DNA from: Planctomycetota bacterium
GTDB lineage: Bacteria > Planctomycetota > J058 > JAJDCQ01
Direction of reading: 5' to 3'
DNA: 64,000 bases
Assembly: GCA_029260755.1 (NCBI GenBank)
Contig: JAJDCQ010000168.1
Span: 62,001-126,000, forward strand
The position numbers and the translations under genes were made by a program. Below, piece by piece: positions 34,462 to 43,797 of this stretch (position 1 is its first letter; each line of letters starts with the position of its first letter). Below the pieces are notes generated by a model. The model searched no databases. It was given only the letters and a program-made list of their open reading frames with translations, and was not told the DNA's origin.

Positions 34462-37190
34462 CGGCGCCTCGTCTTGCCGCGGCGTTCGTCCGCGACGACC
34501 GTTCCGGGGACGCGCAGGACCTTGAGGGTGCTGTCCCAGAAGACGGCGGCGAGCCAGCGTCCGTCCGGGCTCCAGCGGATGAACGATCCGCCGTCGGTCG
34601 CGGGTCCCTGGGTCTTGAGGAGCGCGCCGTCGTGGGCGGCGTTGACCACGATCGAGGTCTCGCTGTTCCGCGCGGTCGCGATCATCCGCCCGTCCGGGCT
34701 GAACCGGAGCCCGTTGGTCCCGCCGCCGCCGCCCTTCACCTCGAGGAGGCGCTCGCCGGTGGCGGCGTCCCACACGCTCGACACGTAGCCGCCCGCCGCG
34801 ATCCGGGTTCCGTCGGGGCTCCAGTCGAGCCCCCCGTAGCAGCCCTCGGCATCGATCGCCCGGACGGGCGCCCCGTCCTTCGCCGAGTAGATCCGGACGC
34901 GCGCCTCGGCGGAGAACGTCGCGACCCGCTCGCCATCGGGCGAGAAGACGACGTTGCGGACCCTCTTCTCGTGCCCCTCGAGGCGGGCGATCGGGCGGCG
35001 CTTCCGGAGGGAGTAGAGGAGGGCGGTCCCGTCGTCGGACGCGGTCGCGAGGACGTCGCCCATCGCGTTCCAGGCGATCTCGTTGATCCTGGCCGTGTGC
35101 TGCCGGAACCGGAGGACCGGACGCCGCACCTCCCGGACGTCCCAGATCGTCACCTCGCCCTCGTCGGAGCCCGTCGCGAGGAGCTTCATGCGCGGGTCGA
35201 GGGCGACGGCCGGCGTCGGGCCCGCGTGCTGGAACGTCGCGATCGTCTCGAAGTCGATCAGCGAGATCAGGCGGACGTTGCCCTGCGAGCGAGTCGTCCC
35301 GACGACGAGCGCCCGCCCGTTGCTCGCGAAGTCGACCGAGCCGCCGCAGAGGTCGAGCTCGAACGCGAGCTCGGTCGGGACGTCGGCCGCGGTCGGGGCG
35401 GGGCCCGCGGCGCCGGACGGTGGCGTCGGCTCGGGCGTCGCGCCGGGCGTCGGCGCGGGCGTGGGCGCGGGTCCCGGGTCGGCCACGGCGGCGACCGGCG
35501 CGGGGTCGGGCGGCTTCGGCGGCGTCGGCGTCCCGTCGTCGGGCGTCGCGGCGGGCGCCTCGGCGAGGCGCCGCTCGAGGGTAGCGCGCGCCCGGGCGAG
35601 CGGTCCGTCGGGGAGCGCCTCGCCGGCGGTGTCGAGGAGGCGACGGGCCGCGGCGGCGTCGCCCCGGACGAGCGCGGTCTCGACGCCGTCGGTGAGGATG
35701 GTGACGGTGCGCTCCTCGCGCGCGCGGACCTGATCGACCAGGCCCGCGAGCGCGGTCTGGGCCTCGCGCGTGACCGCATCGTCGCCGTGGACGGCGACCT
35801 CGTCCTCGAGCGCGCGCTGCGCGGCCGCGATGCTCGCCGGGTCGGCGTGCGTCGGGAGCGCGTCGCGCCACACGACGAGCGCGTCGCGGGCGGCGTGATC
35901 GGAGGCATCCTCGGGAGCCGGAGCGGCGCCGGGCTCCGGGACCACGGCGAGCGTGGGCTTGCCCTCCGGGAGCTCGGGCTCCACCTCGGGTCGGGCGCGC
36001 GGGGCGGGGTCGGCGATCGGCGGGGTCGGGCTCGTCCCCGAGGCCGCGCCGTCAGCGCCGCGCGTCCCGTCTTCGACCGCGGCGACGATCGGAGCTTCCG
36101 TCGCCCCGCGACGCCCGAGGAGGAAGCCCGCGACGATGACGACCGCCGCCGCGCCGACGGCGCCGATCGCGAGCCCGCCGCTCGATCGTCGCGAGACGGT
36201 CGTCCGGGCGGAGGCCCCGCCGCGGCGCTTCGCCCGCGGCATCGACCCCGACGACGCGCGTCGGGCGCGGAGCCGGCCGGAGCTCCGTCGCTCGGTCGAG
36301 GACGCCGGGGGCGTCGCCGGTGCGACGGCGGTCCGGCCGTCGAGCGCCGAGAGCACCGCGTCCATGCTCGCGGGGCGGTCCTCGCGCGCCGAGGCGATCA
36401 TCGCCGCGACGAGGGCGGCGTCGGCCGGCGGCACCTCGGGGCGGATGCTCTCGACCGGCTCGGCCCGCTCCTTCAGCACCTTCGCGGCGAGCTCGACGGC
36501 GGGTCCCATCCCGAAGGGCGGGGCGCCGGTGAGCAGCTCGTAGTAGAGGGCGCCCAGGCTGTAGACGTCGCAGCGTACGTCGATGCTCGCGCCGCGCAGC
36601 AGCTCGGGCGCCATGTAGGCGGCCGTCCCGACGGCGGTGCCGGTCTTCGTCAGGCTGGCGACGTCCTCGTGCTCCTCGACCGTCCGGAGGAGGTCGAAGT
36701 CGGTGAGGGCGAGGTGGCCGTCGCGGGCGACGAGGACGTTGCTCGGCTTGACGTCGCGGTGGACGATGCCGCGTCCGTGGAGGTACCCCAGAGCGGAGGC
36801 GAGCGTCCGCACGATCGCGCGGGCGGCGTCGGGCGCCTGGACGCCGCCCTCGCGGAGCACGTCCGAGAGCGGCTGGCCGTCGACGAACGCCATCACGACG
36901 TAGGGCTGACCGTCGAGCATCCCGCCGTCGAGCAGCTTGACGATGTGGGGATGGTCGAGGCGCGCCGCGACCCGGCAGCTCCGGTCGAACCGCTCGCGCG
37001 CCGTGCCGACGCCCCGGTCGAGGAGCACCTTGATCGCCGCCGGCGTCCCGAGCTGGGTGTGCACGCCGAGGTAGACCTTGCCCATCCCGCCGCGCCCGAG
37101 CGCGCGCTCGATGCGCCACGAGCTCAGGGTCCGCCCGATCATGGGATCGGGGTTCCCGTGGACGGCGCTCTGGAGATCGTGGATCGACAC
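34458..37190 (-). CDS. Ser/Thr kinase with WD40 C-terminal domain (first of a tandem pair)
   Basis: 910 aa. Kinase motifs are GRGGMGKVYLG, VHRDVKPSNVLV, LTDFDLLRTV (DFD, as in the downstream paralogue) and GTAAYMAPEL. An Arg-rich stretch precedes the helix AIGAVGAAAVVIVAGFLLG near residue 350. A Pro/Glu linker and a helical Ala/Arg segment lead to WD40 blades in the last 280 residues (LDPRMKLLATGSDEGEVTIW, IAWNAMGDVLATASDDGTAL). The order is the same as in the 976-aa neighbour, so the pair arose by tandem duplication. A 19-bp palindrome lies about 27-45 bases upstream of its ATG. Confidence 0.9.
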   Translation of the reverse strand: MSIHDLQSAVHGNPDPMIGRTLSSWRIERALGRGGMGKVYLGVHTQLGTPAAIKVLLDRGVGTARERFDRSCRVAARLDHPHIVKLLDGGMLDGQPYVVMAFVDGQPLSDVLREGGVQAPDAARAIVRTLASALGYLHGRGIVHRDVKPSNVLVARDGHLALTDFDLLRTVEEHEDVASLTKTGTAVGTAAYMAPELLRGASIDVRCDVYSLGALYYELLTGAPPFGMGPAVELAAKVLKERAEPVESIRPEVPPADAALVAAMIASAREDRPASMDAVLSALDGRTAVAPATPPASSTERRSSGRLRARRASSGSMPRAKRRGGASARTTVSRRSSGGLAIGAVGAAAVVIVAGFLLGRRGATEAPIVAAVEDGTRGADGAASGTSPTPPIADPAPRARPEVEPELPEGKPTLAVVPEPGAAPAPEDASDHAARDALVVWRDALPTHADPASIAAAQRALEDEVAVHGDDAVTREAQTALAGLVDQVRAREERTVTILTDGVETALVRGDAAAARRLLDTAGEALPDGPLARARATLERRLAEAPAATPDDGTPTPPKPPDPAPVAAVADPGPAPTPAPTPGATPEPTPPSGAAGPAPTAADVPTELAFELDLCGGSVDFASNGRALVVGTTRSQGNVRLISLIDFETIATFQHAGPTPAVALDPRMKLLATGSDEGEVTIWDVREVRRPVLRFRQHTARINEIAWNAMGDVLATASDDGTALLYSLRKRRPIARLEGHEKRVRNVVFSPDGERVATFSAEARVRIYSAKDGAPVRAIDAEGCYGGLDWSPDGTRIAAGGYVSSVWDAATGERLLEVKGGGGGTNGLRFSPDGRMIATARNSETSIVVNAAHDGALLKTQGPATDGGSFIRWSPDGRWLAAVFWDSTLKVLRVPGTVVADERRGKTRRR

Positions 37191-37216
37191 CGGCCGGACG
37201 TCCGCCTGGCGAGGGA

Positions 37217-37235
37217 CAATGAGATGGTCTCATTG
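37217..37235 (-). promoter_or_regulatory. Operator-like palindrome before the kinase pair
   Basis: CAATGAGA, a TGG spacer, then TCTCATTG: a perfect 8-bp inverted repeat located 27-45 bases upstream of the kinase ATG at 37190. It is markedly AT-richer than its surroundings, which suggests selected regulator binding rather than chance, although a small mRNA hairpin is also possible. Confidence 0.5.
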
Positions 37236-37276
37236 AGGGTAGCCCCGCCGCCGAGGGCTCGCCAACCGAGGTCGAG

Positions 37277-38692
37277 TCAGGCGTCGGGGGCGTCGGTCCG
37301 GGCGGCCAGCTCGGCGAACTCGGTCGCGAAGGCCTCCACGAGCGTGCCGGGGTCGGGGATCAGCGTCGCATCGGCGGTGACGCCGAGCCGGACCTGCCCC
37401 GCGTAGCTGAGGATGCTCACGCCGAGGCCGATCGCGCCGGCCGTCGGCACCCAGAACATCATCGTCGCGATCTTCTCGCCGGCGAAGTAGAGCGCCTGGC
37501 GCGGGCCCGGCACGTTCGTCATCACGGCGGAGCCGCGGCTGCTGAAGATGTCGAGGATCTGGTCCTCGATGCCCTGGGTCGCGCTGCCCATCGCCTCGAT
37601 GATCGCGTAGGCGATGATCGCCTCGGGGCTCTTCTTGATCTCGTCCATCCGGTGCTTGAGCTCGACGACTCGCTCCGCCGGGTCGGCGATCTCGACCGGC
37701 AGGTCGAGGAACACGAGCCCGAACTGATTGCCGAGCTCCGGCGCGCGGTCCCGCGGTCGCAGGTCGACGGGGCAGATCGCGCGGAGGCCGGCCGGGCTCG
37801 CCTCGCCCCGCCCGGCGAGGTAGCGCCGGAGCGCCCCGGTCATGACCGAGAGGAGGCAGTCGTTGATCGTTCCGTCGAGCGCCCGACCGACCTCCTTCAC
37901 CCGCGTCACCGGGAGCGGCTCGCTCCAGGCGACGCGCTTGACGACGCCGACCTTGCCGCGGATCGGCGAGGCGGGCTCCGGGGTCATCAGGGTGAGCTTT
38001 CCGATCGCCGTCGCTCCGGCGCTCGCTCCGGCGAGGCCGGCCTTCGCGAGGTCGAGCGCGTGGCCGGGGTCGAGGATCGACTCCCAGCCCTCGTGGAGCA
38101 TCCCCTGCGCGGCCGCGAGGACGTTGCGGAGCGGGCCGCCCTTGCTCTTCCCGCCGCCGTCGCCGCGCTCGGTCGGGGCGGCGGCCGTCGGCACCGGCGT
38201 CCCCGCGGCGTCGGCGTCGGTGAGGCCGAGCATGACGTTCACGAGCGAGGCGCCGTCGCCGATCACGTGGTGGATCCGGCTCACGACGGCGCATCCCTCG
38301 CCGCGATAGCCCTCGATCAGGTGGATCTGCCAGGGCGGCCGGCTGAAGTCGATCCGGGTCGAGAAGATCTCGCCGACCATCGCCCGGAGGGCCGCGTCGT
38401 CGCCCGGAGCGGGCAGCGCCGCCCGGTGGAGATGCGCCTCGATGTCGAAGCTGCGCACCTCCTCCCAGTGCGGCCGGCCGAGCGGGAGCTGCGGCTCGAC
38501 GACCCGCATCCGGAAGCGCTCGTGCGCGTCGACGAGCCGGCGCTGGATGACGTCGCGGAAGCGATCCCAGGCGATCGGCCCGTCGAAGACGAGCAGCCCG
38601 GTGATGCACATCGGGTTGTCCGGACGCTCCATCCGGTACCAGGCGGTGTCGGCGCTCGTGAGGGTCTGCTTCTTGCGCGGGCGTTCGCTCAC
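37277..38692 (-). CDS. Wax ester synthase/acyl-CoA:diacylglycerol acyltransferase (WS/DGAT)
   Basis: 471 aa from a GTG overlapping the upstream stop (GTGA); MERPDNPMCI is an internal possible start 20 residues later. It forms storage lipids (wax esters or triacylglycerol) from acyl-CoA. The catalytic motif HHxxxDG is present as RIHHVIGDGASL, about residue 145. Other hallmarks are PPWQIHLIEG, LGNQFGLVFLDLPV and MTNVPGPRQALYFAG in the C-terminal half, all in the family order. Length is typical. The gene lies between a secretion-type ATPase and the kinase pair, on the same strand. Confidence 0.92.
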   Translation of the reverse strand: MSERPRKKQTLTSADTAWYRMERPDNPMCITGLLVFDGPIAWDRFRDVIQRRLVDAHERFRMRVVEPQLPLGRPHWEEVRSFDIEAHLHRAALPAPGDDAALRAMVGEIFSTRIDFSRPPWQIHLIEGYRGEGCAVVSRIHHVIGDGASLVNVMLGLTDADAAGTPVPTAAAPTERGDGGGKSKGGPLRNVLAAAQGMLHEGWESILDPGHALDLAKAGLAGASAGATAIGKLTLMTPEPASPIRGKVGVVKRVAWSEPLPVTRVKEVGRALDGTINDCLLSVMTGALRRYLAGRGEASPAGLRAICPVDLRPRDRAPELGNQFGLVFLDLPVEIADPAERVVELKHRMDEIKKSPEAIIAYAIIEAMGSATQGIEDQILDIFSSRGSAVMTNVPGPRQALYFAGEKIATMMFWVPTAGAIGLGVSILSYAGQVRLGVTADATLIPDPGTLVEAFATEFAELAARTDAPDA

Positions 38693-40350
38693 GACCCGTC
38701 TCCTCGCTTCTGGCCTGGCTTGGCGGCGGGGCTCTTCTTCGAGGGTTGGCGCCGACGCCCGCTCCCCGCGCCCTTCTTCGCCGGCTTGCGACGGGCGGCC
38801 TTGTCGGCGCCGGTCGTGCGGTGGACCGGCTTGAGGCGGCGGCTCACCTCCTCGAGCGAGGTCACGCCGTCGGCGACCCGCGCGAGCGCCTGCGCGACGA
38901 GCGGCGTGAAGGCGGGGTCGCGCTCGGCGATCCGGCCGAGCTCGTCGGTGCCGACGCCGCGGGCGATCCCGCCCCGCAGGTGGTCGCCGATCTCGAGGAG
39001 CTCGAAGATCCCGGTGAGGCCGTGGTAGCCGGTGTCCTGGCACGCCTCACAGCCGCGTCCGTGGAAGAACGGATGGCCGGGGCGCTCGACGTAGTAGGCC
39101 GCGATGAGCTCGGGCGACGGAATCGTCTGCTCCTTGCACGCCTCGCAGATGCGGGCGAGGAGCCGCTGGCCGAGGACGGCCACGACGACGTCCGAGAGCG
39201 CGTCGTCGGAGACGCCGAGCCCGCGCAGGCGCGCGACGCTTCCGACCGCGTCCCGGGTGTGGACGCTGCTCAGGACGAGGTGCCCGGTGGTCGCCGCCTG
39301 CACGACCGTCTCCGCCGTCTCCCGGTCGCGCACCTCGCCGACGAGGATCACGTCGGGGTTCTGCCGCATGAACGCCCGGATGAAGTCCGAGAAGCCCATG
39401 TCGGGGCTGACGTTCTTCTGGGTGATGTGGGGGAAGTCGTACTCGATCGGGTCCTCGACCGTGACGATCTTGCCGCCTCGCTCCCGGAGATGGGCGAGGG
39501 TCGCGTAGAGGGTGTTGGTCTTGCCCGCGACCGTCGGACCGGCGACCAGGATGAGCCCGTTCGGGTAGCCGACGAGCCGCCGGAAGCGGGCGAGGAGCGC
39601 CTCCTCCATCCCGAGCTCGTCGAGCGCGAGGTGGAACCGGTCGGGGTCGACGACGCGGACGACGGTGTCCTCGCCGAGCTCGCCGGGGACGATCGCGACC
39701 CGGAAGTCGACGCGTCGGCGGCCGCCGTCTCCGTCCTCGTAGATCGCGGAGAAGTGGCCGTCCTGGGTGTGGCGGTGCTCGATCGGGTCGAGCCCGGCCA
39801 GGATCTTGAGGCGCGAGACCACCCGGACGATGTTCTCCGGAGTGATCGGCGTGCCGAGCGTGCGGAGCGATCCGTCGATCCGGAGGCGGACGTCGACGCC
39901 CTCGTGGTAGAGCTCGAGGTGGAGGTCGGTCGCGCCGCGGTCGACGGCGACGCTGAGGACGTCGTTCAGCACCCGGCTGACGGCGAGCTCGGGCGAGAAG
40001 TCGATCGTTCGGCCGGCGCTCAGGTGGACGCTGATGCCGCGGCTCGTCGGGGGGAGCCCGTGGATGATCGCGAGCGAGCGCCTCACCTCCCAGTCCGAGA
40101 GCTGGATCGGCTCGATCGCGCGGTCGAGGCGACGCCGGAGGTCGTCCTTGAGCTCGTCGTCGCGGACGTGGACCATCCCGACGGCGACCGCCTCGTCGCG
40201 GTCGGCCGGCAGCTTGCCGAGGACGACGACGAGCTTCTCGAGGCAGAGCTCGATCGGCAGGAGCTCGGCGACGGAGGGGTCGGGGGTGAGCTGACGGAGG
40301 TCGCCGCCGCGGCGTCCCGCGGCCTCGCGCAAACGGCTCGGCTGACGCAT
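38689..40350 (-). CDS. GspE/PilB-type secretion or pilus assembly ATPase
   Basis: 553 aa. The core begins near residue 120. Walker A is unusual, GPTVAGKTNTLY in place of GPTGSGKTTTLY, but keeps the Lys-Thr. The Asp box has VEDPIEYDFPHI, Walker B RQNPDVILVGEVRDRETAET and the His box VHTRDAVGSVA, so an active ATPase is expected. A CEAC pair separated from a second CEAC is a C-terminal zinc finger, as in GspE. The last 35 residues are a Lys/Arg/Ala tail (KAARRKPAKKGAGSGRRR). No other secretion gene is near, so whether it serves pili or secretion is not clear. The WS/DGAT start overlaps its stop. Confidence 0.88.
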   Translation of the reverse strand: MRQPSRLREAAGRRGGDLRQLTPDPSVAELLPIELCLEKLVVVLGKLPADRDEAVAVGMVHVRDDELKDDLRRRLDRAIEPIQLSDWEVRRSLAIIHGLPPTSRGISVHLSAGRTIDFSPELAVSRVLNDVLSVAVDRGATDLHLELYHEGVDVRLRIDGSLRTLGTPITPENIVRVVSRLKILAGLDPIEHRHTQDGHFSAIYEDGDGGRRRVDFRVAIVPGELGEDTVVRVVDPDRFHLALDELGMEEALLARFRRLVGYPNGLILVAGPTVAGKTNTLYATLAHLRERGGKIVTVEDPIEYDFPHITQKNVSPDMGFSDFIRAFMRQNPDVILVGEVRDRETAETVVQAATTGHLVLSSVHTRDAVGSVARLRGLGVSDDALSDVVVAVLGQRLLARICEACKEQTIPSPELIAAYYVERPGHPFFHGRGCEACQDTGYHGLTGIFELLEIGDHLRGGIARGVGTDELGRIAERDPAFTPLVAQALARVADGVTSLEEVSRRLKPVHRTTGADKAARRKPAKKGAGSGRRRQPSKKSPAAKPGQKRGDGS

Positions 40351-40416
40351 CGACGGTGCTCCCTCGGGGATGGGTCGGTGTGAGCGCGCCAGCGTATCGG
40401 GAGCGTCGTGAGGCGG

Positions 40417-41280
40417 TCAAGCGGGCGTGAGCACCACACACCGAGCGTCGACGTTGCACACCTGCACGCCGCGTCCGAGCTCGGCCAGCGGCTCGGGCCA
40501 GTGGCAGTGGCCGCACACCACGAGCAGCCCGGGCGGGGCGAGGTCGGCGAGCACGTCGCGGACGAACGGGCTGCCGCGGCGGCCGCGCTCGCCGACCTCG
40601 GGGCCCTCGTGGAGGACGAGGACATCGGGCGCGGGGGAGAGGGCCGCGACGATCGCGGCGGCGAACGCGTCGGGGCGGCGGCGGTGGAGGCGCTTCGGGT
40701 CGCCGATGATCCCCGAGACCCCGGCGAGGCGCAGGCCGTCGCGGACGACGGCGTCGCCGTCGAGGAGGTCGCCCGGACCCGACCGACGGAAGCGATCGGT
40801 GGCCGCGCGGGCCTCGGGGCCGCGCGGGACGCGGCCGCCCGCGAACGCGTCGTGGTTGCCGGCGACGCCGGCGACCCAGCGGAACGCGCCGGCGAACGCG
40901 CGCCACACCTCGCGGACGTCGCCCGTCCCGCCGCGACGGCGGAGGTCGGGGACGGTGTAGAGGTCGCCGGCGAGGAGGGCGCCGGTCTTCATCGGGTCGG
41001 GGACGATGCCCGCCTCGGCGGCGCCGAAGAGGGCGTCGGCGACCGCGCAGCCGAGCAGACGAGGCTCGTGTCCCGTCCGACCGAAGCGGGCGGACGCGCG
41101 TCCGGGGTCTTCGAGGCCCTGGAGGTCGGAGGCGACGACGAGCGCCTCGAGGTCGCCCGGGAGGGCGTCGACGCGGCCGGCGAGGACGGGCAGCTCCACG
41201 CGCTCGACGACGCCGCGGCCGGCGGCGTTCAGATAGGGGATGCCGAGGATCGGCGTCGGATCGATGTGGAGGATTCGCAT
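40417..41280 (-). CDS. Metallophosphoesterase
   Basis: 287 aa. The calcineurin-like motifs are readable: VVASDLQG, LLAGDLYTV, VAGNHDAFAG, VLHEGPEVG and CGHCHWPEP, which provide the two-metal site. The order and spacing match phosphodiesterase members with short N-terminal additions. No signal peptide is seen. Substrate unknown. The gene is 46 bp from the SEC-C gene on the same strand. Confidence 0.82.
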   Translation of the reverse strand: MRILHIDPTPILGIPYLNAAGRGVVERVELPVLAGRVDALPGDLEALVVASDLQGLEDPGRASARFGRTGHEPRLLGCAVADALFGAAEAGIVPDPMKTGALLAGDLYTVPDLRRRGGTGDVREVWRAFAGAFRWVAGVAGNHDAFAGGRVPRGPEARAATDRFRRSGPGDLLDGDAVVRDGLRLAGVSGIIGDPKRLHRRRPDAFAAAIVAALSPAPDVLVLHEGPEVGERGRRGSPFVRDVLADLAPPGLLVVCGHCHWPEPLAELGRGVQVCNVDARCVVLTPA

Positions 41281-41326
41281 GGCTCGGTACCGGAGACGCC
41301 GGCGAGCCCGCGATGCCGTCAGCGGA

Positions 41327-41788
41327 TCAGAGGTTCATGCAGCACTTCTTGTACTTGTTGCCGCTTCCGCACGGGCAGGGATCGTTCCGGCCGAGCTTGG
41401 TGCCGGGCCGTCGGTCGGGCGTTCCCTTCCCCGCCGAGCGCTCGAGGTAGCGCGGCCCGAGCGCCCGGACGAACGTGCCGAGCGCGCGACCGCCCGACAG
41501 CCGCCCTTCGGTCTCGAGCCAGCCGAGGAGGTCGCCGCACAGGGCCGGCACGCCGCTCCGGGCATCGTCGGGGACGGCGAGGCGGGCGACGTGCTCGAGG
41601 AGGGCCGGGCCGATGTCCTCCTCCTCGACGTCGCCCGGCTCGACGTCGCGTCGCCGGCAGGCCGCCTCGAGGAAGGCGACGAGGACGCCGCCGGCCGCCT
41701 CGCGCAGCTCGCCGCGGTCGGTCAGCGCGTCGCCGCCGCAGAAGTCGGCGACCCAGCTCTCGATCCGGTCTCGGCGCGCGTCGGTCAC
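41327..41788 (-). CDS. SEC-C motif protein
   Basis: 153 aa from a GTG at 41788. The C-terminal 22 residues [18 protein letters not shown] form the zinc-binding SEC-C motif known from SecA and many orphan proteins. The rest is helical and unrecognised, with one conserved-looking Cys pair (LEAACRR and PALCGDLL). It is too small to be SecA and probably binds zinc and a partner. Transcribed toward the metallophosphoesterase gene. Confidence 0.8.
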   Translation of the reverse strand: MTDARRDRIESWVADFCGGDALTDRGELREAAGGVLVAFLEAACRRRDVEPGDVEEEDIGPALLEHVARLAVPDDARSGVPALCGDLLGWLETEGRLSGGRALGTFVRALGPRYLERSAGKGTPDRRPGTKLGRNDPCPCGSGNKYKKCCMNL

Positions 41789-41913
41789 GGCGGTTCCCCC
41801 TCCGCGTCTCCGCGGTCGTGGGCCAGGATGCCGCGACCGGGTCGCGACGTCGAGCGCGCCGAGTTGACCTGTCCGACGCGATCGGGTTCTCTGCTGGATC
41901 GGGAGACGGAGCG

Positions 41914-43629
41914 GTGAACGCGAGCATCATCCTGCGACGGGCATCGAGCCTCGGCGAGACCGGCGGCTCCATCACCGGGAGCGTCGCATCCGGCGCGGCG
42001 GACCGCCTCGCCGTCGTCGCGATCACCCTGATGTTCGGCAACGCCATCGCGCTCGTCCTCGACCTCGCCCTCGCCAAGATCGCCGAGCCCGACAGCTTCG
42101 TCCTCCGCGTCTGCACCCACTCGAGCACGCTCGTGGTGGCCGGCGCGATGGTCGCGCTCGTCCGCAGCGGCCGCATCCCGGCGCGCCGGCTGCTCCAGCT
42201 CGGCTTCGGGTTCGAGGTGCTGGTCGGGCTCGGGCTGATCCTGCCGCTCTTCTTCGCCGACCTGCCCCCGCCCGAGACGATCGCGCGGGCGCCCTGGATC
42301 GTCGTCTGGATCAGCATCTTTCCGCTCGTCGTGCCCGCCCACCCCGCGCGCCACCTCGTCGCCGCCCTCGTCACGGCGTCGACCCTGCCGGCCGCCTACG
42401 CCGTCTCGCGCGGGATGGGCTGGCCGCCCTTCCCGGAAGGCAGGCACCTCCTCTTCACGTTCGCGCCGGTCTACGTCGCCGCGTTCCTCTCCGCGGTTCC
42501 CGCCTGGCTCTGCTACCGGATGGCGCGGGACATGTCCGACGCGCAGCGGGAGATCCGGCGCCTCGGCAGCTACGCCCTGATCGAGCGGCTCGGGGCGGGC
42601 GGGATGGGCGAGGTGTGGCGGGCGGAGCACGCGATGCTGAAGCGCCCGGCCGCGGTGAAGCTCATCACGACGGCGAAGCTCCGGGGCGAGGAGGAGCGCG
42701 CGGCGGCGATCGCGCGCTTCGAGCGAGAGGCGCTCGCGACCAGCAACCTCGAGAGCCCGCACACCATCCGTCTCTTCGACTTCGGGACGACCGGCGACGG
42801 CAGCCTCTACTACGCGATGGAGCTGCTCCGCGGCGTCGACCTCGAGCAGCTCGTCGAGCGTCACGGCGTCGTCTCGCCGGCGCGCGCGGTCGCGCTGCTC
42901 CTCCAGGCGGCCGAGAGCCTCGAGGAGGCCCACGAGGTCGGCCTCGTCCACCGCGACATCAAGCCGGCGAACATCGTCGCGGCGCGCCTCGGCCGGACCT
43001 ACGACTTCGTGAAGGTGCTCGACTTCGGCCTCGTCGCCACCCTCGCCGCCGACGAGCGCCGCGAGGACCGGTCGCGCCTGACGCAGGAGGGCTACGTCGT
43101 CGGCACCGTCACCTACATGGCGCCCGAGACGTGCGAGGGCGACCGGGCCGCCGACGCGCGGGTCGACGTCTACGCGCTGGGCTGCGTCGCCTACTGGCTC
43201 CTCGCGGGGAGGGTGGTGTTCGATCACCCGTCGTCGATGAAGGTGCTCTACATGCACGTCAACGAGACGCCGGTGCCGCTCTCGGAGGCGGCGCCGCAGG
43301 AGGTACCCGCCGAGCTCGAGCGGCTCGTGATGGAGTGCCTCGCCAAGGACCCCGACGACCGCCCGGCCAACGGCGGGGAGCTCGCCCGCAAGCTCCGGGC
43401 GCTCGACCTCGCCGGGCGGTGGACCGCGGACGAAGCCGAGACGTGGTGGCGGATGCACCTGCCCGAGCATCACCCGAGCGCCGCGTCGGTCGCGGGGGCC
43501 GAGACCGCGATCGAGCCGGCTCTGCCGCCGGGCGCCCCGGCCCCGCCCGTGGATGTCGCGGCACCGACGACGCTCGAGCCGGCGCCCATCGACCCCAAGG
43601 CGCGGACGAGCGAGCTGCCGCCACCGTGA
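41914..43629 (+). CDS. Polytopic-membrane Ser/Thr kinase
   Basis: 571 aa from the GTG at 41914 (GGGAGACGGAG upstream). Unlike other kinases in the window the sensor is N-terminal: roughly six hydrophobic helices between residues 25 and 205 ([73 protein letters not shown]). The kinase domain follows from about residue 215: [40 protein letters not shown] and [11 protein letters not shown] Pro-rich tail of about 50 residues ends it. A membrane-integral sensor that could read hydrophobic or membrane-state signals is plausible but not shown. Confidence 0.9.
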   Translation: MNASIILRRASSLGETGGSITGSVASGAADRLAVVAITLMFGNAIALVLDLALAKIAEPDSFVLRVCTHSSTLVVAGAMVALVRSGRIPARRLLQLGFGFEVLVGLGLILPLFFADLPPPETIARAPWIVVWISIFPLVVPAHPARHLVAALVTASTLPAAYAVSRGMGWPPFPEGRHLLFTFAPVYVAAFLSAVPAWLCYRMARDMSDAQREIRRLGSYALIERLGAGGMGEVWRAEHAMLKRPAAVKLITTAKLRGEEERAAAIARFEREALATSNLESPHTIRLFDFGTTGDGSLYYAMELLRGVDLEQLVERHGVVSPARAVALLLQAAESLEEAHEVGLVHRDIKPANIVAARLGRTYDFVKVLDFGLVATLAADERREDRSRLTQEGYVVGTVTYMAPETCEGDRAADARVDVYALGCVAYWLLAGRVVFDHPSSMKVLYMHVNETPVPLSEAAPQEVPAELERLVMECLAKDPDDRPANGGELARKLRALDLAGRWTADEAETWWRMHLPEHHPSAASVAGAETAIEPALPPGAPAPPVDVAAPTTLEPAPIDPKARTSELPPP

Positions 43630-43797
43630 GGGGGCAGGCGGCCGGATCGACTCGTCGGGCGCGACGGACTCGATGACCCGGAGTCACACCCCCTCCCCCA
43701 CGATTTGACGTAACTCCCTTCGCGGTAGCTGGCAAGACGCGTGGCACGGCGTTCGTTAGAGAGAGCGCTGGACGCAGCCACGAAAGGGAGTCGCGCC

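Noticed and set aside
34462-35871. Upstream extension of the 31531-34461 kinase
   Set aside because: It overlaps the first kinase in another frame and has only Arg/Asp-rich low-complexity sequence; the GTG at 34461 gives a normal kinase start.
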